Below are positions 51,601-60,401 of a DNA stretch of 64,000 bases, piece after piece (the stretch's first letter is position 1; every line of letters starts with the position of its first letter). The stretch comes from Bin55 sp965205545. GTDB taxonomy: Bacteria; Pseudomonadota; Gammaproteobacteria; Pseudomonadales; Azotimanducaceae. The stretch is from positions 992,001-1,056,000 of the forward strand of contig OZ242170.1 in NCBI GenBank assembly GCA_965205545.1. The letters run 5' to 3'. A program made the position numbers and the translations under genes. Below the pieces are notes generated by a model. It did no database searches and had not been told where the DNA came from. It was given only the letters and a program-made list of their open reading frames with translations.

Positions 51601-53322
51601 TCAGTGAAGCTGAATGTCAAGAATACGTGCGCCAAAGTGCTTCTTCAAGGATTGAACGAACGCGTCGTTATCCAGTTCTTCCTGCGCAAGCTTTTTTCGT
51701 TCGTCGCGATCGCGGGCTTCCTGTCTACGACGCTCTCGAGCTTCCTGCGCAGCTTCGATGCGAACTCGATCCAAGTATTGCGCGGGCGTTTCGTTCTGAG
51801 TTTCCGCATACTCGAAAGATGTCGCAAATTTCGACCCATAGAGAATCCGCAATGCCGTATTGACCTCTTCAATCCTCGAATCCGTCCAGAACTCCTCGTG
51901 GTCGGGAGGCGCTCGCAGCGAAACTTCAATGCCATTGCGCTCGACCAGCTCTGTGAATATCAAATGCTGCCTCAACTCCATTTGAAGGTCCAAATTCGCG
52001 ACCGTTTCATGCCAAGGTTGAGTTTCCGACCACGCTGTCGGACTTGCAACAGCATGAGGCTCAGGGCTCGCCGTCGAATCTCCAACCTGGGCTCGTTGCA
52101 ATTCGCTTGTTGCATCTGGTGACGAGGGCGGACTCGCTTTTGCAGTGTCGGACTCGGTTTCTTGCGAACGCCCGGAACCGCTGCTCGTACTACTAGCGTT
52201 TTCTGTGGATGTCGGTCGTTCAGGCCCGCTCGATGGTGTCGTAGTTGGATAGGCCGAAACCGGTTCAAAATCAAGCAACCGCAAGATGGTCATGTCAAAT
52301 CCGGTCCGGTGATCCGGAGCAAATCGCAAGTCTCGCATTCCGATTACCAGGATTTGATAGGCAACCTGGAGCCACTCAGGCGACAACTTCTCAGCGAATG
52401 GAATCAAGGCCTCGTCGTCAATTTCGCCAGTGATGTAATAGAGCGACAAGGCGTGTATTGTTCGTTGCAAGCTAGCAATCAAGTCGCCGTAGTTCACTGC
52501 TCGAGTTGAAACTCCCTGGATGAATTCCAGAGTGCCTTTGCGATCGCCAGCACCGATAAGCTCAAGTATTCGAGCAACCTCGTCTGTCCTCGCGGTTCCG
52601 AGCATTTCGGACACATTCTCTAAGGCTATCGAACCCCCGCCGTGCGAGATTGCTTGATCGACAATTGATAACGCATCGCGCATGCTTCCATCAGCTGCAC
52701 GGGCAATAACTTCCAACGCTTCCTGCTCAGCGCTCACATCTTCCTGATCAAGTACTTCGGTGAGCTGCTTCCTGACTGTTTCGGGAGAAATGTTGGTAAG
52801 GTGAAATTGCAGACACCTGGAGAGCACGGTAACCGGTATCCTCTTGGGATCGGTGGTCGCTAGCACGAACTTGACGTGATCTGGAGGCTCCTCCAAGGTT
52901 TTGAGCAACGCATTGAAGCTTGAGTTGGAGAGCATGTGCACTTCGTCGATGAGATAGACCCGAAAGCGTCCCATCGACGGCCTCAAACTTGCGTTCTCCA
53001 GGAGTTGTCGCATATCGTCAACACCAGTCCGCGATGCGGCATCGACTTCCACCAGATCGATGAAGCTGCCGTCCGCAAACGCAACACAGGAGGCACACTC
53101 GAAACAGGGCTGTGAGGAGACGCCCGCTTCGCAATTTAGGCAATTCGCCAGGATGCGACCGAGCGTTGTCTTTCCTACACCGCGAGTCCCAGAAAAGAGG
53201 TAGGCATGATGCAGTCTTTCGTTGTCTAGTGCGTTAACAAGTGCACGTACCGTGTGCTCTTGTCCCTTGACATCGTGGAAAGTGCGAGGTCTATACTTGC
53301 GTGCTAGAACCAAGTAACTCAT
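51601..53322 (-). CDS. dnaX: DNA polymerase III subunits gamma/tau
   Basis: This is the clamp-loader ATPase of the replisome, about 573 aa. The start is ATG 53322 (MSYLVLARKYRPRTF), the standard N-terminus. It has Walker A GTRGVGKTTLGRI, a zinc module with CLNCEAGVSSQPCFECASC, Walker B VYLIDEVHMLS, and the SRC motif TVLSRCLQFHL. A Ser/Thr/Pro-rich linker (about residues 370-440) leads to the tau-specific C-terminus. A perfect A AAA AAG heptamer in frame lies near the end (51691-51697); see findings. Confidence 0.95.
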   Translation of the reverse strand: MSYLVLARKYRPRTFHDVKGQEHTVRALVNALDNERLHHAYLFSGTRGVGKTTLGRILANCLNCEAGVSSQPCFECASCVAFADGSFIDLVEVDAASRTGVDDMRQLLENASLRPSMGRFRVYLIDEVHMLSNSSFNALLKTLEEPPDHVKFVLATTDPKRIPVTVLSRCLQFHLTNISPETVRKQLTEVLDQEDVSAEQEALEVIARAADGSMRDALSIVDQAISHGGGSIALENVSEMLGTARTDEVARILELIGAGDRKGTLEFIQGVSTRAVNYGDLIASLQRTIHALSLYYITGEIDDEALIPFAEKLSPEWLQVAYQILVIGMRDLRFAPDHRTGFDMTILRLLDFEPVSAYPTTTPSSGPERPTSTENASSTSSGSGRSQETESDTAKASPPSSPDATSELQRAQVGDSTASPEPHAVASPTAWSETQPWHETVANLDLQMELRQHLIFTELVERNGIEVSLRAPPDHEEFWTDSRIEEVNTALRILYGSKFATSFEYAETQNETPAQYLDRVRIEAAQEARERRRQEARDRDERKKLAQEELDNDAFVQSLKKHFGARILDIQLH

Positions 53323-53356
53323 GCGTTCACATTGTATTGCACTTCGGGAATGTGTC

Positions 53357-54064
53357 GTGAGCCGCACCAAAGGCGAGAAGTTTCAGATCATTGGGCACCG
53401 TGGCGCCGCCGCGTTAGAACCGGAAAACACGCTTCGATCGTTCAGCCGTGCCGTAGCAGAAGGTGTCGACGGCATCGAATTCGACATACAACTGCTCGAT
53501 GGTCAATTGCTCGTTCTGCACGATGAAACGTTGGATCGCACGAGCAATGGAAAGGGAAGCGCTGGTGCATACTCATTCAGTGCGCTTCGCGAACTGGACT
53601 TTGGATATGGGCAGCAAATACCTCTCTTGAAGGAAGCCATTGAATCAATACCCAAAACGACCTTGGTAAACATCGAACTCAAGGGCAAATGCACGGGCAC
53701 CGAAACCGCCATTGCTCTCAAGGACCATAGCGAGCGTCAATTCATGGTGTCCTCGTTCCGTTTAGCGGAATTGCAGGCCTTTGCCGCACAACAGCCGATT
53801 TTGCCAAACGTGAACCTTGCCTATCTGCGCTTGGAGCTGGCCGACGGTACCGTCGATGAGGCGCATCGAGTAGGCGCATCCTCAATAAGTTTGGCTGACT
53901 GGTCCGTTAACGCCGATGTGATCGACATGGCCCAGCGAGCGGGATTCAAGGTGTACGTGTATACAGTAAACGAACTAGAACGCGTTCAATCGCTAAAGGA
54001 TATGGGTGCAGCTGGGGTCTTCACTGATGCACCCGACAGGATCAAGCACGAGTTTCTAGTTTAA
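53357..54064 (+). CDS. ugpQ: Glycerophosphodiester phosphodiesterase
   Basis: This 235-aa TIM-barrel hydrolase releases glycerol 3-phosphate from glycerophosphodiesters. It has the catalytic opening IIGHRGAAALEPENTLRSF, the metal residues in DGIEFDIQLL, LVLHDETLDRTSNG, the Glu in VNIELKG, and the closing VYVYTVNELERVQSLKDMGAAGVFTDAPD. The start GTG 53357 follows a GGGAA site. No signal peptide, so cytoplasmic like UgpQ. Divergent from dnaX with overlapping 5' ends. Confidence 0.9.
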   Translation: MSRTKGEKFQIIGHRGAAALEPENTLRSFSRAVAEGVDGIEFDIQLLDGQLLVLHDETLDRTSNGKGSAGAYSFSALRELDFGYGQQIPLLKEAIESIPKTTLVNIELKGKCTGTETAIALKDHSERQFMVSSFRLAELQAFAAQQPILPNVNLAYLRLELADGTVDEAHRVGASSISLADWSVNADVIDMAQRAGFKVYVYTVNELERVQSLKDMGAAGVFTDAPDRIKHEFLV

Positions 54065-54245
54065 GTTGATTGGTTACAGTTGAATTCTTGTCGACACTGC
54101 GTGTGAGCATCAAATCCGTGCAACACGACTACATGCAGCGTATCGTCAAGGTCGCATTCACCTAGGCTAGTTTCACGCAAGTTCACCAGTGAAGTTGCTG
54201 CTGACAACGCATTGAATGTGCTTCGTTAGCAAAGCACACTGGAAA

Positions 54246-54920
54246 TCATGTGCCGTTTTCGTTACGGTCCTCAAAGTCTAGATTGAGCGTGTCCTGTGTG
54301 TCCGGATGGGGTTTTAGGAGGGAGTCGAGGTCCAGTAGAAGGTCATTGTCCTCGTCTACCCCAGAATAGGTTTTCAGTGTTTCTGCAAACTCAGAGATCT
54401 TCTCAATTCTCTCAAGCGCTTGGATCATCTCAGCGTGGGTAGTCTTGCCGTCTTTGTTTGAATCAACAAACTTGATGTTTGTTGCAATTCTCTCTGCACG
54501 TTCGTCTTCAGAAAGTTCCTGGAAACTCCTAGGCAAGTCATCCACGTTGACTTTCGCCCATTCATCGATGGACAGCGCCCCGTCGTTGTTTGCATCGTAC
54601 TTCTCGATGTGACGTGCAAAGTCTTCATCGGCTGTTGCCATTGACGTGTCCAGCGATACTTCTTCGATCACACCATCCAGTACGACACTAGATGCTCCCG
54701 CCAGAGTCTTTAGTAGTGCGGTTGCAACACCCTGAAGGTGGAGTTCGAGATCGTTTAATTCGGCGGAGTGTTCAGTTCCTACCGTTTCGACTGCATGGGA
54801 TGCAACATCTGTTGGATCAGTTGTGTCTTTGGGGTTCGGTTTGCTGTCGGATTCCGCAACAGTCGTAGAGCACAAAGCACAAAGAACTACGCAAAGGCCG
54901 ATTAGATTTACCGTTCGCAT
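54246..54920 (-). CDS. EF-hand calcium-binding exported protein
   Basis: This 224-aa protein has a signal peptide (MRTVNLIGLCVVLCALCSTTVA), a low-complexity linker, then EF-hand loops DANNDGALSIDEW and DSNKDGKTTHAEM and further acidic loops DEDNDLLLDLD and DRNENGT at the C-terminus. It probably binds calcium in the periplasm. It lies 66 bases after pspC on the same strand and could be co-expressed with the psp operon, which would be unusual. Confidence 0.78.
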   Translation of the reverse strand: MRTVNLIGLCVVLCALCSTTVAESDSKPNPKDTTDPTDVASHAVETVGTEHSAELNDLELHLQGVATALLKTLAGASSVVLDGVIEEVSLDTSMATADEDFARHIEKYDANNDGALSIDEWAKVNVDDLPRSFQELSEDERAERIATNIKFVDSNKDGKTTHAEMIQALERIEKISEFAETLKTYSGVDEDNDLLLDLDSLLKPHPDTQDTLNLDFEDRNENGT

Positions 54921-54986
54921 TATTGATCTCCGTAATTTTTGGTCAGTTGATTGCTGAATTTGGCCAACGACCCGTAACTCGATTCG

Positions 54987-55454
54987 CTACTTGTCATTAA
55001 GGGTCTCGAATTCCTTTAAGAGCTCATATCGTCCAGACGTGACGTATGTCTCCATGCGTTGCAGCTTCTGATCCATCTTTCGGATATCGCGGCGGACAAC
55101 GTTCATGCGCCAGCGAATGTTGCGTGGCTCATCGTATAGGTCGATTGACCGGTCCGGATCCCTTTTGGAGTATCGTCGCTTCCGGTAATTGTCAGACTGC
55201 GTCGGCGAATCTTCGTACAAGTCTTCGTCCGGACGCCTGTCCATGACAAATATGGCAATGAAATAGCCTGGAATGACGGCCCATGGAAGACAAAATACTC
55301 CGATAACGCACAAGAGACGCGTAATCCACGGTTCGATGCCAAAGTACTGGGCTATTCCAGTGCATACACCAAACAGTGGTCCATTGTCAGGGTCGCGATA
55401 TAGTCTTCTGCTACTGAAGTTGAATGAGTCGCCGGAGTGATTCGATTGGTTCAT
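54987..55454 (-). CDS. pspC: Phage shock protein C
   Basis: This 155-aa PspC-domain protein has RRLYRDPDNGPLFGVCTGIAQYFGIEPWITRLLCVIGVF and the membrane segment PWAVIPGYFIAIFVMDRRP. The C-terminal coiled-coil tail (IRWRMNVVRRDIRKMDQKLQ) ends RYELLKEFETL. It works with PspB to sense envelope damage and release PspA from PspF. Confidence 0.92.
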   Translation of the reverse strand: MNQSNHSGDSFNFSSRRLYRDPDNGPLFGVCTGIAQYFGIEPWITRLLCVIGVFCLPWAVIPGYFIAIFVMDRRPDEDLYEDSPTQSDNYRKRRYSKRDPDRSIDLYDEPRNIRWRMNVVRRDIRKMDQKLQRMETYVTSGRYELLKEFETLNDK

Positions 55455-55531
55455 TGAATGCTAGTTCCGTAGTTGTGCAACTGCAGATCGTGAAGCGTGA
55501 ATACCAAAGGCGATTGAAAATACACCTTTGG

Positions 55532-55789
55532 TCACTCTACGCGCCTTCGTCGCCATTTGGGAGTCTCGCTGTCCAAGATCGATTCGAGCGCTTCAATACG
55601 ATCAGCCATGTCCTCAGCTTTCTCTTCCAGATTCCGTAGTTCCTGGCGGTCTTCCCTCGCTAGAAGCCGGTGTACGCGTTTGGATCGAGCGTAGTGAAGG
55701 CATAGCCAAATCGGGAGGATTATTACAACGAACAGGATTCCTGTAATGAAGAGAAGCGCAAAGACAAATTCTGGAATTGGTGAGTACAT
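55532..55789 (-). CDS. pspB: Phage shock protein B
   Basis: This 85-aa protein has an N-terminal membrane helix (FALLFITGILFVVIILPIWLCLHY) and a C-terminal coiled coil (ELRNLEEKAEDMADRIEALESILD), as in PspB. It lies between pspA and pspC on the same strand and is the membrane sensor partner of PspC. Confidence 0.92.
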   Translation of the reverse strand: MYSPIPEFVFALLFITGILFVVIILPIWLCLHYARSKRVHRLLAREDRQELRNLEEKAEDMADRIEALESILDSETPKWRRRRVE

Positions 55790-55832
55790 TGGCTAATGAT
55801 CCTCGATGTTTCCGCGATTGTAGGACGAGTCG

Positions 55833-56522
55833 CTACCCGTTGGTCCTTTCGGCCTTCTCTGACATTTCGCGCTTGAGCTTGGCCAATTCTTCGTCGAGTT
55901 TCTCGTCAGCTTCAAGTTCGCTGATCTCCTCGGCAAGTGTCTTTTGGCCCATGTCGAAAGACTCTACTTCGCCTTCAAGATCATCGATCTTGCGTTCGTA
56001 CTGCTCAAAGCGGATTACGGCGTCATCGACGTTCCGTTCAGAGAGCTGACGACGAACATTCAATCTGGCTTGGGCGGACTTGTTTCGCACTACCAGTGCT
56101 GCCTGCCTCGCTTTCGCGTCTTTGAGCTTCAATGTGAGAGTCGCGATGTCCTCGTTCATCTTCGCGAGCATCTCGTCTATGGCGGTCAGCTCGTTGTCGA
56201 TGGTTTCAAGAACTTCAGTCGACTTGTGGCATTCCACTAGGGCAGCCTTTGCCAAGTCGTCGCGTTCCTTTCGAACGGCGATCTCCGCTTTGCGCTTCCA
56301 CTCGTCTATGTCGCGTTCGTAATGCTCTTTCTTGCGCAACAGCTCTTTCTTGTCCGCAATTCCGCGTGCTGCTGAAGTTCGGATTTCGACGAGAGTCTGT
56401 TCCATCTCCTGAATTATGAGCCGAATCATTTTCGATGGATCTTGCGCTTTGTCCAACATAGCATTTAGGTTGGAGTTCACGATGTCGGCTACTCGAGAAA
56501 ATACACCCATTTTTGTCTCCAA
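55833..56522 (-). CDS. pspA: Phage shock protein A
   Basis: This 229-aa coiled-coil protein of the PspA/IM30 family opens with MGVFSRVADIVNSNLNAMLDKAQDPSKMIRLIIQEME after a short METK leader (the likely ATG may be MGVF). It binds damaged inner membrane and inhibits PspF when idle. A GGAG site precedes the ATG and a strong sigma-54 promoter lies about 30 bases upstream. Confidence 0.95.
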   Translation of the reverse strand: METKMGVFSRVADIVNSNLNAMLDKAQDPSKMIRLIIQEMEQTLVEIRTSAARGIADKKELLRKKEHYERDIDEWKRKAEIAVRKERDDLAKAALVECHKSTEVLETIDNELTAIDEMLAKMNEDIATLTLKLKDAKARQAALVVRNKSAQARLNVRRQLSERNVDDAVIRFEQYERKIDDLEGEVESFDMGQKTLAEEISELEADEKLDEELAKLKREMSEKAERTNG

Positions 56523-56553
56523 AGGTGATTAAAAAAGTTCTCGTCAGTCTTTA

Positions 56554-56569
56554 TGCAAGAAGCGTGCCA
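56554..56569 (-). promoter_or_regulatory. Sigma-54 promoter of pspABC
   Basis: On the minus strand TGGCAC, five bases, TTGCA: an excellent -24/-12 sigma-54 promoter, pointing at pspA. The start of transcription would be about 20 bases before the pspA ATG. PspF encoded divergently is the expected activator. Confidence 0.9.
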
Positions 56570-56594
56570 ATCATTAGCCTGTCAATCTTTTCGA

Positions 56595-56617
56595 GGTTTC
56601 GAAACCAATCGCATTGG
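56595..56617. promoter_or_regulatory. Overlapping palindromes, candidate PspF upstream activating site
   Basis: A perfect palindrome GGTTTCGAAACC (56595-56606) shares its last two bases with an inverted repeat CCAATCGCATTGG (56605-56617). They lie 26-48 bases upstream of the -24 element, between pspA and pspF. An activator-binding role is inferred from position only; the distance is short for a classical enhancer. Confidence 0.4.
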
Positions 56618-56680
56618 CGATTTAAGTAAGATAGGCGCCGTGGGACGGTCAATTTAATCAAATTTTGGTGATTTTCAGCA

Positions 56681-57679
56681 ATGCCCTCTGAAGAGATTCA
56701 ACTAGTTGGAGAATCGCCATCGTTTCTCCGTGTATTGGAGGAAGTGTCTACCGTGGCCGAGCTCGACAAACCGGTGCTGCTTGTCGGTGAACGTGGCACT
56801 GGCAAGGAGCTTCTCGCCCTTAGGTTGCATTTCCTGTCGAAGCGGTGGGATTCCATGTACCTCCAAATGAACTGTGCCTCACTGACCGAGACTCTTCTGG
56901 AAACAGAGTTGTTTGGCCATGAGGCGGGTTCGTTCACTGGCGCAACGCGACGACACCTAGGTAGATTCGAGCGTGCAAACACTGGCACCTTGTTTCTTGA
57001 CGAACTCGCGACGGCTTCGATGCGTGTTCAAGAAAAAGTTCTGCGTGTAATCGAGTATGGCGAGTTTGAACGCGTTGGAGGAACAGGAACAATCCAAACC
57101 GATGTTCGAATTGTTGCCGCGACCAATGAAGACCTGCCAACCCTGGCACAAAAGGGAAAATTCAGAGAGGACCTGCTTGACCGTCTGGCATTTGATGTGA
57201 TCACGCTTCCGCCACTACGTTCCCGCAAAGCCGACATACTTTTGCTCGCAGAGCACTTTGCCGTAAACATGGCAAATGAAATCGGACGCAGTGTCTTTCC
57301 CGGATTCACAGAAGAGGCCCGAGAATTGCTTCTTTCATACGATTGGCCCGGTAACGTTCGCCAACTCAAGAATGTAGTCGAGAGGGCCGTATATCGCAAC
57401 AATCCAGACGATCCCGTGGGAGAAATCGTCATAGACCCCTTCGAATCGCCCTATCGGATAGGGAGTGAATCAGGCGAAGCTTCATCTAGGCACGCCTCGC
57501 ATTCCTACGAGCTCCCGTTGGATTTAAAGCAGACGGTGCGCGACATTGAAATTCAGGTAATTCAGTCGGCTCTAGTCAAAGCCAAACACAATCAACGCAA
57601 GGTGGCGGAGATGCTTGGGCTGACTTACCACCAACTCAGAAACTATCTGCGCAAATACTCACTGCTAAGCGACAATTAG
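56681..57679 (+). CDS. pspF: PspF, sigma-54 dependent transcription activator
   Basis: This 332-aa AAA+ enhancer-binding protein lacks a receiver domain, like E. coli PspF. It has Walker A GERGTGKELLALRLH, the sigma-54 contact loop written as GSFTGA instead of the usual GAFTGA (FGHEAGSFTGATRRHLG), Walker B GTLFLDELATAS, and YDWPGNVRQLKNVVERAVYR. A Fis-type helix-turn-helix at the C-terminus ends NQRKVAEMLGLTYHQLRNYLRKY. It is divergent from pspA, which it should activate under envelope stress. Confidence 0.94.
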   Translation: MPSEEIQLVGESPSFLRVLEEVSTVAELDKPVLLVGERGTGKELLALRLHFLSKRWDSMYLQMNCASLTETLLETELFGHEAGSFTGATRRHLGRFERANTGTLFLDELATASMRVQEKVLRVIEYGEFERVGGTGTIQTDVRIVAATNEDLPTLAQKGKFREDLLDRLAFDVITLPPLRSRKADILLLAEHFAVNMANEIGRSVFPGFTEEARELLLSYDWPGNVRQLKNVVERAVYRNNPDDPVGEIVIDPFESPYRIGSESGEASSRHASHSYELPLDLKQTVRDIEIQVIQSALVKAKHNQRKVAEMLGLTYHQLRNYLRKYSLLSDN

Positions 57680-57770
57680 CTGAAATTTGAACCACGAACG
57701 GCTATTGCTCTTCCGGTCGTTTCAATCCCCACGGGTCGTAGCAAGGCGCGTCAAAATGGCGTGATGCAAC

Positions 57771-57776
57771 TATAAT
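57771..57776 (+). promoter_or_regulatory. -10 box upstream of the 4.5S RNA
   Basis: A perfect TATAAT hexamer about 28 bases before the first base of the conserved 4.5S stem. No good -35 hexamer is visible 17 bases upstream. It would start a slightly longer precursor that is trimmed. Confidence 0.5.
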
Positions 57777-57804
57777 TTGTGAGTGTGCTCTAAAGCACTT
57801 CAAT

Positions 57805-57917
57805 GGCGGCTTTGGTTGGCCCCTCCGCGACGAAAAATTGTAAACCCCGTCAGGCCTGGAAGGGAGCAGCGGTAGCAGTGGACTCGGGTGCCGGAACCTG
57901 GCTGACGGGCCGCCACC
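57805..57917 (+). ncRNA. ffs: Signal recognition particle RNA (4.5S)
   Basis: This is the RNA of the signal recognition particle, bound by Ffh. The outer helix GGCGGC (57805-57810) pairs with GCCGCC (57909-57914), and the centre has the diagnostic SRP hairpin: GTCAGGCCTGGAAGGGAGCA then GGTGCCGGAACCTGGCTGAC. This contains the GGAAG tetraloop area and the asymmetric AGCAG loop, as in E. coli 4.5S RNA. It lies 24 bases upstream of tRNA-Ser. Confidence 0.94.
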
Positions 57918-57941
57918 CAATTCAGACTCGCCAGAAACGCA

Positions 57942-58031
57942 GGAGAGGTGTCCGAGAGGCCGAAGGAGCGCGCTTGGAAAGCGCGTATGGGCAAACACCC
58001 ATCGAGGGTTCGAATCCCTCCCTCTCCGCCA
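57942..58031 (+). tRNA. tRNA-Ser (anticodon GGA)
   Basis: A 90-nt class II tRNA beginning GGAGAGGTGTCCGAGAGG and ending CCTCTCCGCCA, with a 7-bp acceptor, anticodon GGA in loop TTGGAAA, a long variable arm, and the GGTTCGAATCCC T-arm. CCA is encoded. It probably shares a transcript with ffs. Confidence 0.97.
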
Positions 58032-58352
58032 GGATTATCGTTGAATCAATTGGGTAGCTGACTTGAGCCCCAATTCGTACTAACGAATAGCGTTGCGAGC
58101 CAATTTGCGCAAATCCCGCCCACTTCAATAGGAAGAATGGCGTCCAATCCTCCTGTTTCCATAGTCGTTCCCTAAAACGGGGTGCTCCGGCACACTCAGT
58201 GCGATAGGTCCATGGCGCTCAGCTCAACTTCGTTGGATGCGTGAAGCACAACACTAGCGTTGCTATGCTTGCTGTATCAACAGGCACGCAATCGCGTTGC
58301 AAAGGCGGGAGCTTCTGGGCGTCTCTGTCTGGCCACTGCAAAGGAGATACTA
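58032..58352. other. Intergenic region after tRNA-Ser
   Basis: About 320 bases without a gene. A perfect ATTCGT/ACGAAT inverted repeat (58073-58088) lies 42 bases after the tRNA, possibly a weak stop or processing signal. The plus-strand frame of the next gene is open from 58260, but the added residues are not homologous to GST. Confidence 0.45.
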
Positions 58353-58994
58353 ATGTCCGCTGAAATAGTACTGTACACCCATCCCATGTCGCGTGGCCGC
58401 ATCGCACGTTGGATGCTGGAAGAGACGGGCGTCGAGTACGACGTCGAAATTCTTGAGTATGCAGAGTCAATGAAGTCGCCTGAGTACTTGAAGGTCAATC
58501 CAATGGGCAAGGTTCCGGCAATACGCCACGGCGAAACGGTCGTCACGGAATCAGCAGCAATTTGTGCCTACCTCGCCGATGCTTTCCCGGAATCTCGGCT
58601 AGCACCTCCAATGAATGCCCGAGGAGCGTATTACCGCTGGTTGTTCTTTGCCGCTGGACCGCTCGAGGCGGCCACCTTCAACCATAGGCTTGGATTCAAG
58701 GTCCCAATCGAGCAGGAACAAGCGGCGGGATACGGAACCTTAAAGGCGGTGGTCGACACACTGGAAACAGCTCTCTCCGCAGGACCATTTGTGACCGGCG
58801 AGTCCTTCTCAGCGGCAGACGTGTACTTTGGGTCTCACATCGGTTGGGGCATGGAAATGTTGCGAACCATTGAACCTCGTCCAGTGTTCAAGGAATATTG
58901 GACACGTGTCAGCGAGCGACCGGCGCACGTGCGCTCAAAGACCAAGGACGACAACCTCGCAGCAACGCTACGCTCGAACGCCAGACAGCGTTAA
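58353..58994 (+). CDS. Glutathione S-transferase family protein
   Basis: This GST of about 213 aa has an N-terminal thioredoxin-fold domain (IVLYTHPMSRGRIARWMLEE, NPMGKVPAIRHGETVVTESAAICAYLAD) and a C-terminal helical domain (FVTGESFSAADVYFGSHIGW). The Ser in HPMSRG is the likely active residue, and the Glu-Ser pair TESAAI binds the glutathione gamma-glutamyl group. ATG 58353 has an AAGGAG site seven bases upstream. Confidence 0.9.
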   Translation: MSAEIVLYTHPMSRGRIARWMLEETGVEYDVEILEYAESMKSPEYLKVNPMGKVPAIRHGETVVTESAAICAYLADAFPESRLAPPMNARGAYYRWLFFAAGPLEAATFNHRLGFKVPIEQEQAAGYGTLKAVVDTLETALSAGPFVTGESFSAADVYFGSHIGWGMEMLRTIEPRPVFKEYWTRVSERPAHVRSKTKDDNLAATLRSNARQR

Positions 58995-59206
58995 CCACTA
59001 TGCAAGCAGGACCCAGCCACCATCAAGATTGCAATGTACATTCTCAATCTATTGGAAATTGCTCTCACTGAATGAAGTTTCGTATGTGCTTTAATCACAT
59101 GTGACTCAGGGCTTTGGCGACCGTGACACTACATGTGAGAACGACAAATAGCTACTCAAATCGCAAAGAGCACCGTTGACTCAACTCGATATAGGCAATC
59201 CAACTC

Positions 59207-60358
59207 ATGCACCGACAACGCGAACATAGCACACACGAACCCCTCGATTCGCAACTCGCCGACAACCCTCTTTACCAGAAGTTCAAACAACGCGCCGATG
59301 ACGACAAACCGCCATCGCGTTCAAATGCCTTAGGAGCTATAGCGCATGCTAGAAGCCCGGGTGTAGAGAGCCGGCGCGCATTAGCTGATGCGATTTTGAA
59401 CCAAGACAAAGGCCTCGTTGTGGGTCATTTCGGAACGATTCGTTACAAGCCGGTCTCAGTGTGTGGCATCGATCTCAAACTCGAACCGTTGCATCCGAGT
59501 ATTGGAACGATCGTCCATGGAATCGATTTGGCAACCCATTTGACAACCAAGGAAATGGTGACCTTTCTCCGAGAACTTTGGCTTGAACGACGAGTAATCG
59601 GATTTCGCAACCAGAATCATCTTACAAGGCACCAGCTGGTTGAATTCGCTGAAAAATTCGGAGAGGTTGGAGCTCAGTTTGGGGAACGAGAACACAAGCC
59701 CAATTCACCCTACGATATCAATCAACAAATTAAGGTGCCAGACATTCCAGACATGTTGGTCCTGCCGTCCGACGAGGTCGTGCCCAATGCGGCGAGTGGC
59801 TGGCACTCGGACGCTACTTGGCAGGAGAGACCCCCAATGGGGTCTATTCTCATGTGTCGCGAAGCGCCTCCAATTGGCGGAGACACCTGCTTTTGCGATT
59901 GCTACGCCATGTGGGAAGGATTGCCTTTGGCTACAAAGCGTAGAGTGGAGTTCTTGCGCGCCGTCCATGTGGGATCGGTCGGACACCAGATGGATGGCAA
60001 GACTCCTTCCGCTGTGCACCCAGTTGCACGTACCCATCCCGAGACCGGCCACACAACGTTGTTCGTGCAACAGGGTTTTGTCCGCAGATTTGCAGATGAA
60101 CACAACATTGAACCTGAAGAAGAGCGCGAACTGCTGTTGCAGATGAGAATGCAGGAAGGACGGCCTGAGTACACATGTCGGTTTGCTTGGGAAGCAGGAT
60201 CAATTGCAATGTGGGACAATCGTGCAGTGTTGCATTCGGCAAGCGGAGACTTCTGGCCACATCGACGGATGATGGAGCGTCTAACGATTCTGGACTACGA
60301 CAAGACGCGGCGAACGCCGTTCTATGCTCCTAAAGAGCAGTCGCAACCATCGCACTAA
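59207..60358 (+). CDS. TauD/TfdA-family Fe(II)/2-oxoglutarate dioxygenase
   Basis: This 383-aa dioxygenase has an extra N-terminal region of about 85 residues before the usual domain (LEPLHPSIGTIVHGIDL). The iron ligands are in SGWHSDATW (HxD) and MWDNRAVLHSA (distal His), with 2-oxoglutarate binding in RRMMERLTILDYDK (Arg). It probably oxidises an aromatic ether, sulfonate or similar substrate. It is followed by an aldo/keto reductase-like gene and an SDR in the same direction. Confidence 0.9.
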   Translation: MHRQREHSTHEPLDSQLADNPLYQKFKQRADDDKPPSRSNALGAIAHARSPGVESRRALADAILNQDKGLVVGHFGTIRYKPVSVCGIDLKLEPLHPSIGTIVHGIDLATHLTTKEMVTFLRELWLERRVIGFRNQNHLTRHQLVEFAEKFGEVGAQFGEREHKPNSPYDINQQIKVPDIPDMLVLPSDEVVPNAASGWHSDATWQERPPMGSILMCREAPPIGGDTCFCDCYAMWEGLPLATKRRVEFLRAVHVGSVGHQMDGKTPSAVHPVARTHPETGHTTLFVQQGFVRRFADEHNIEPEEERELLLQMRMQEGRPEYTCRFAWEAGSIAMWDNRAVLHSASGDFWPHRRMMERLTILDYDKTRRTPFYAPKEQSQPSH

Positions 60359-60401
60359 AACGGAAACAAGATTTGCAGTTCAACTTTCATAGAGGAATCC
60401 G

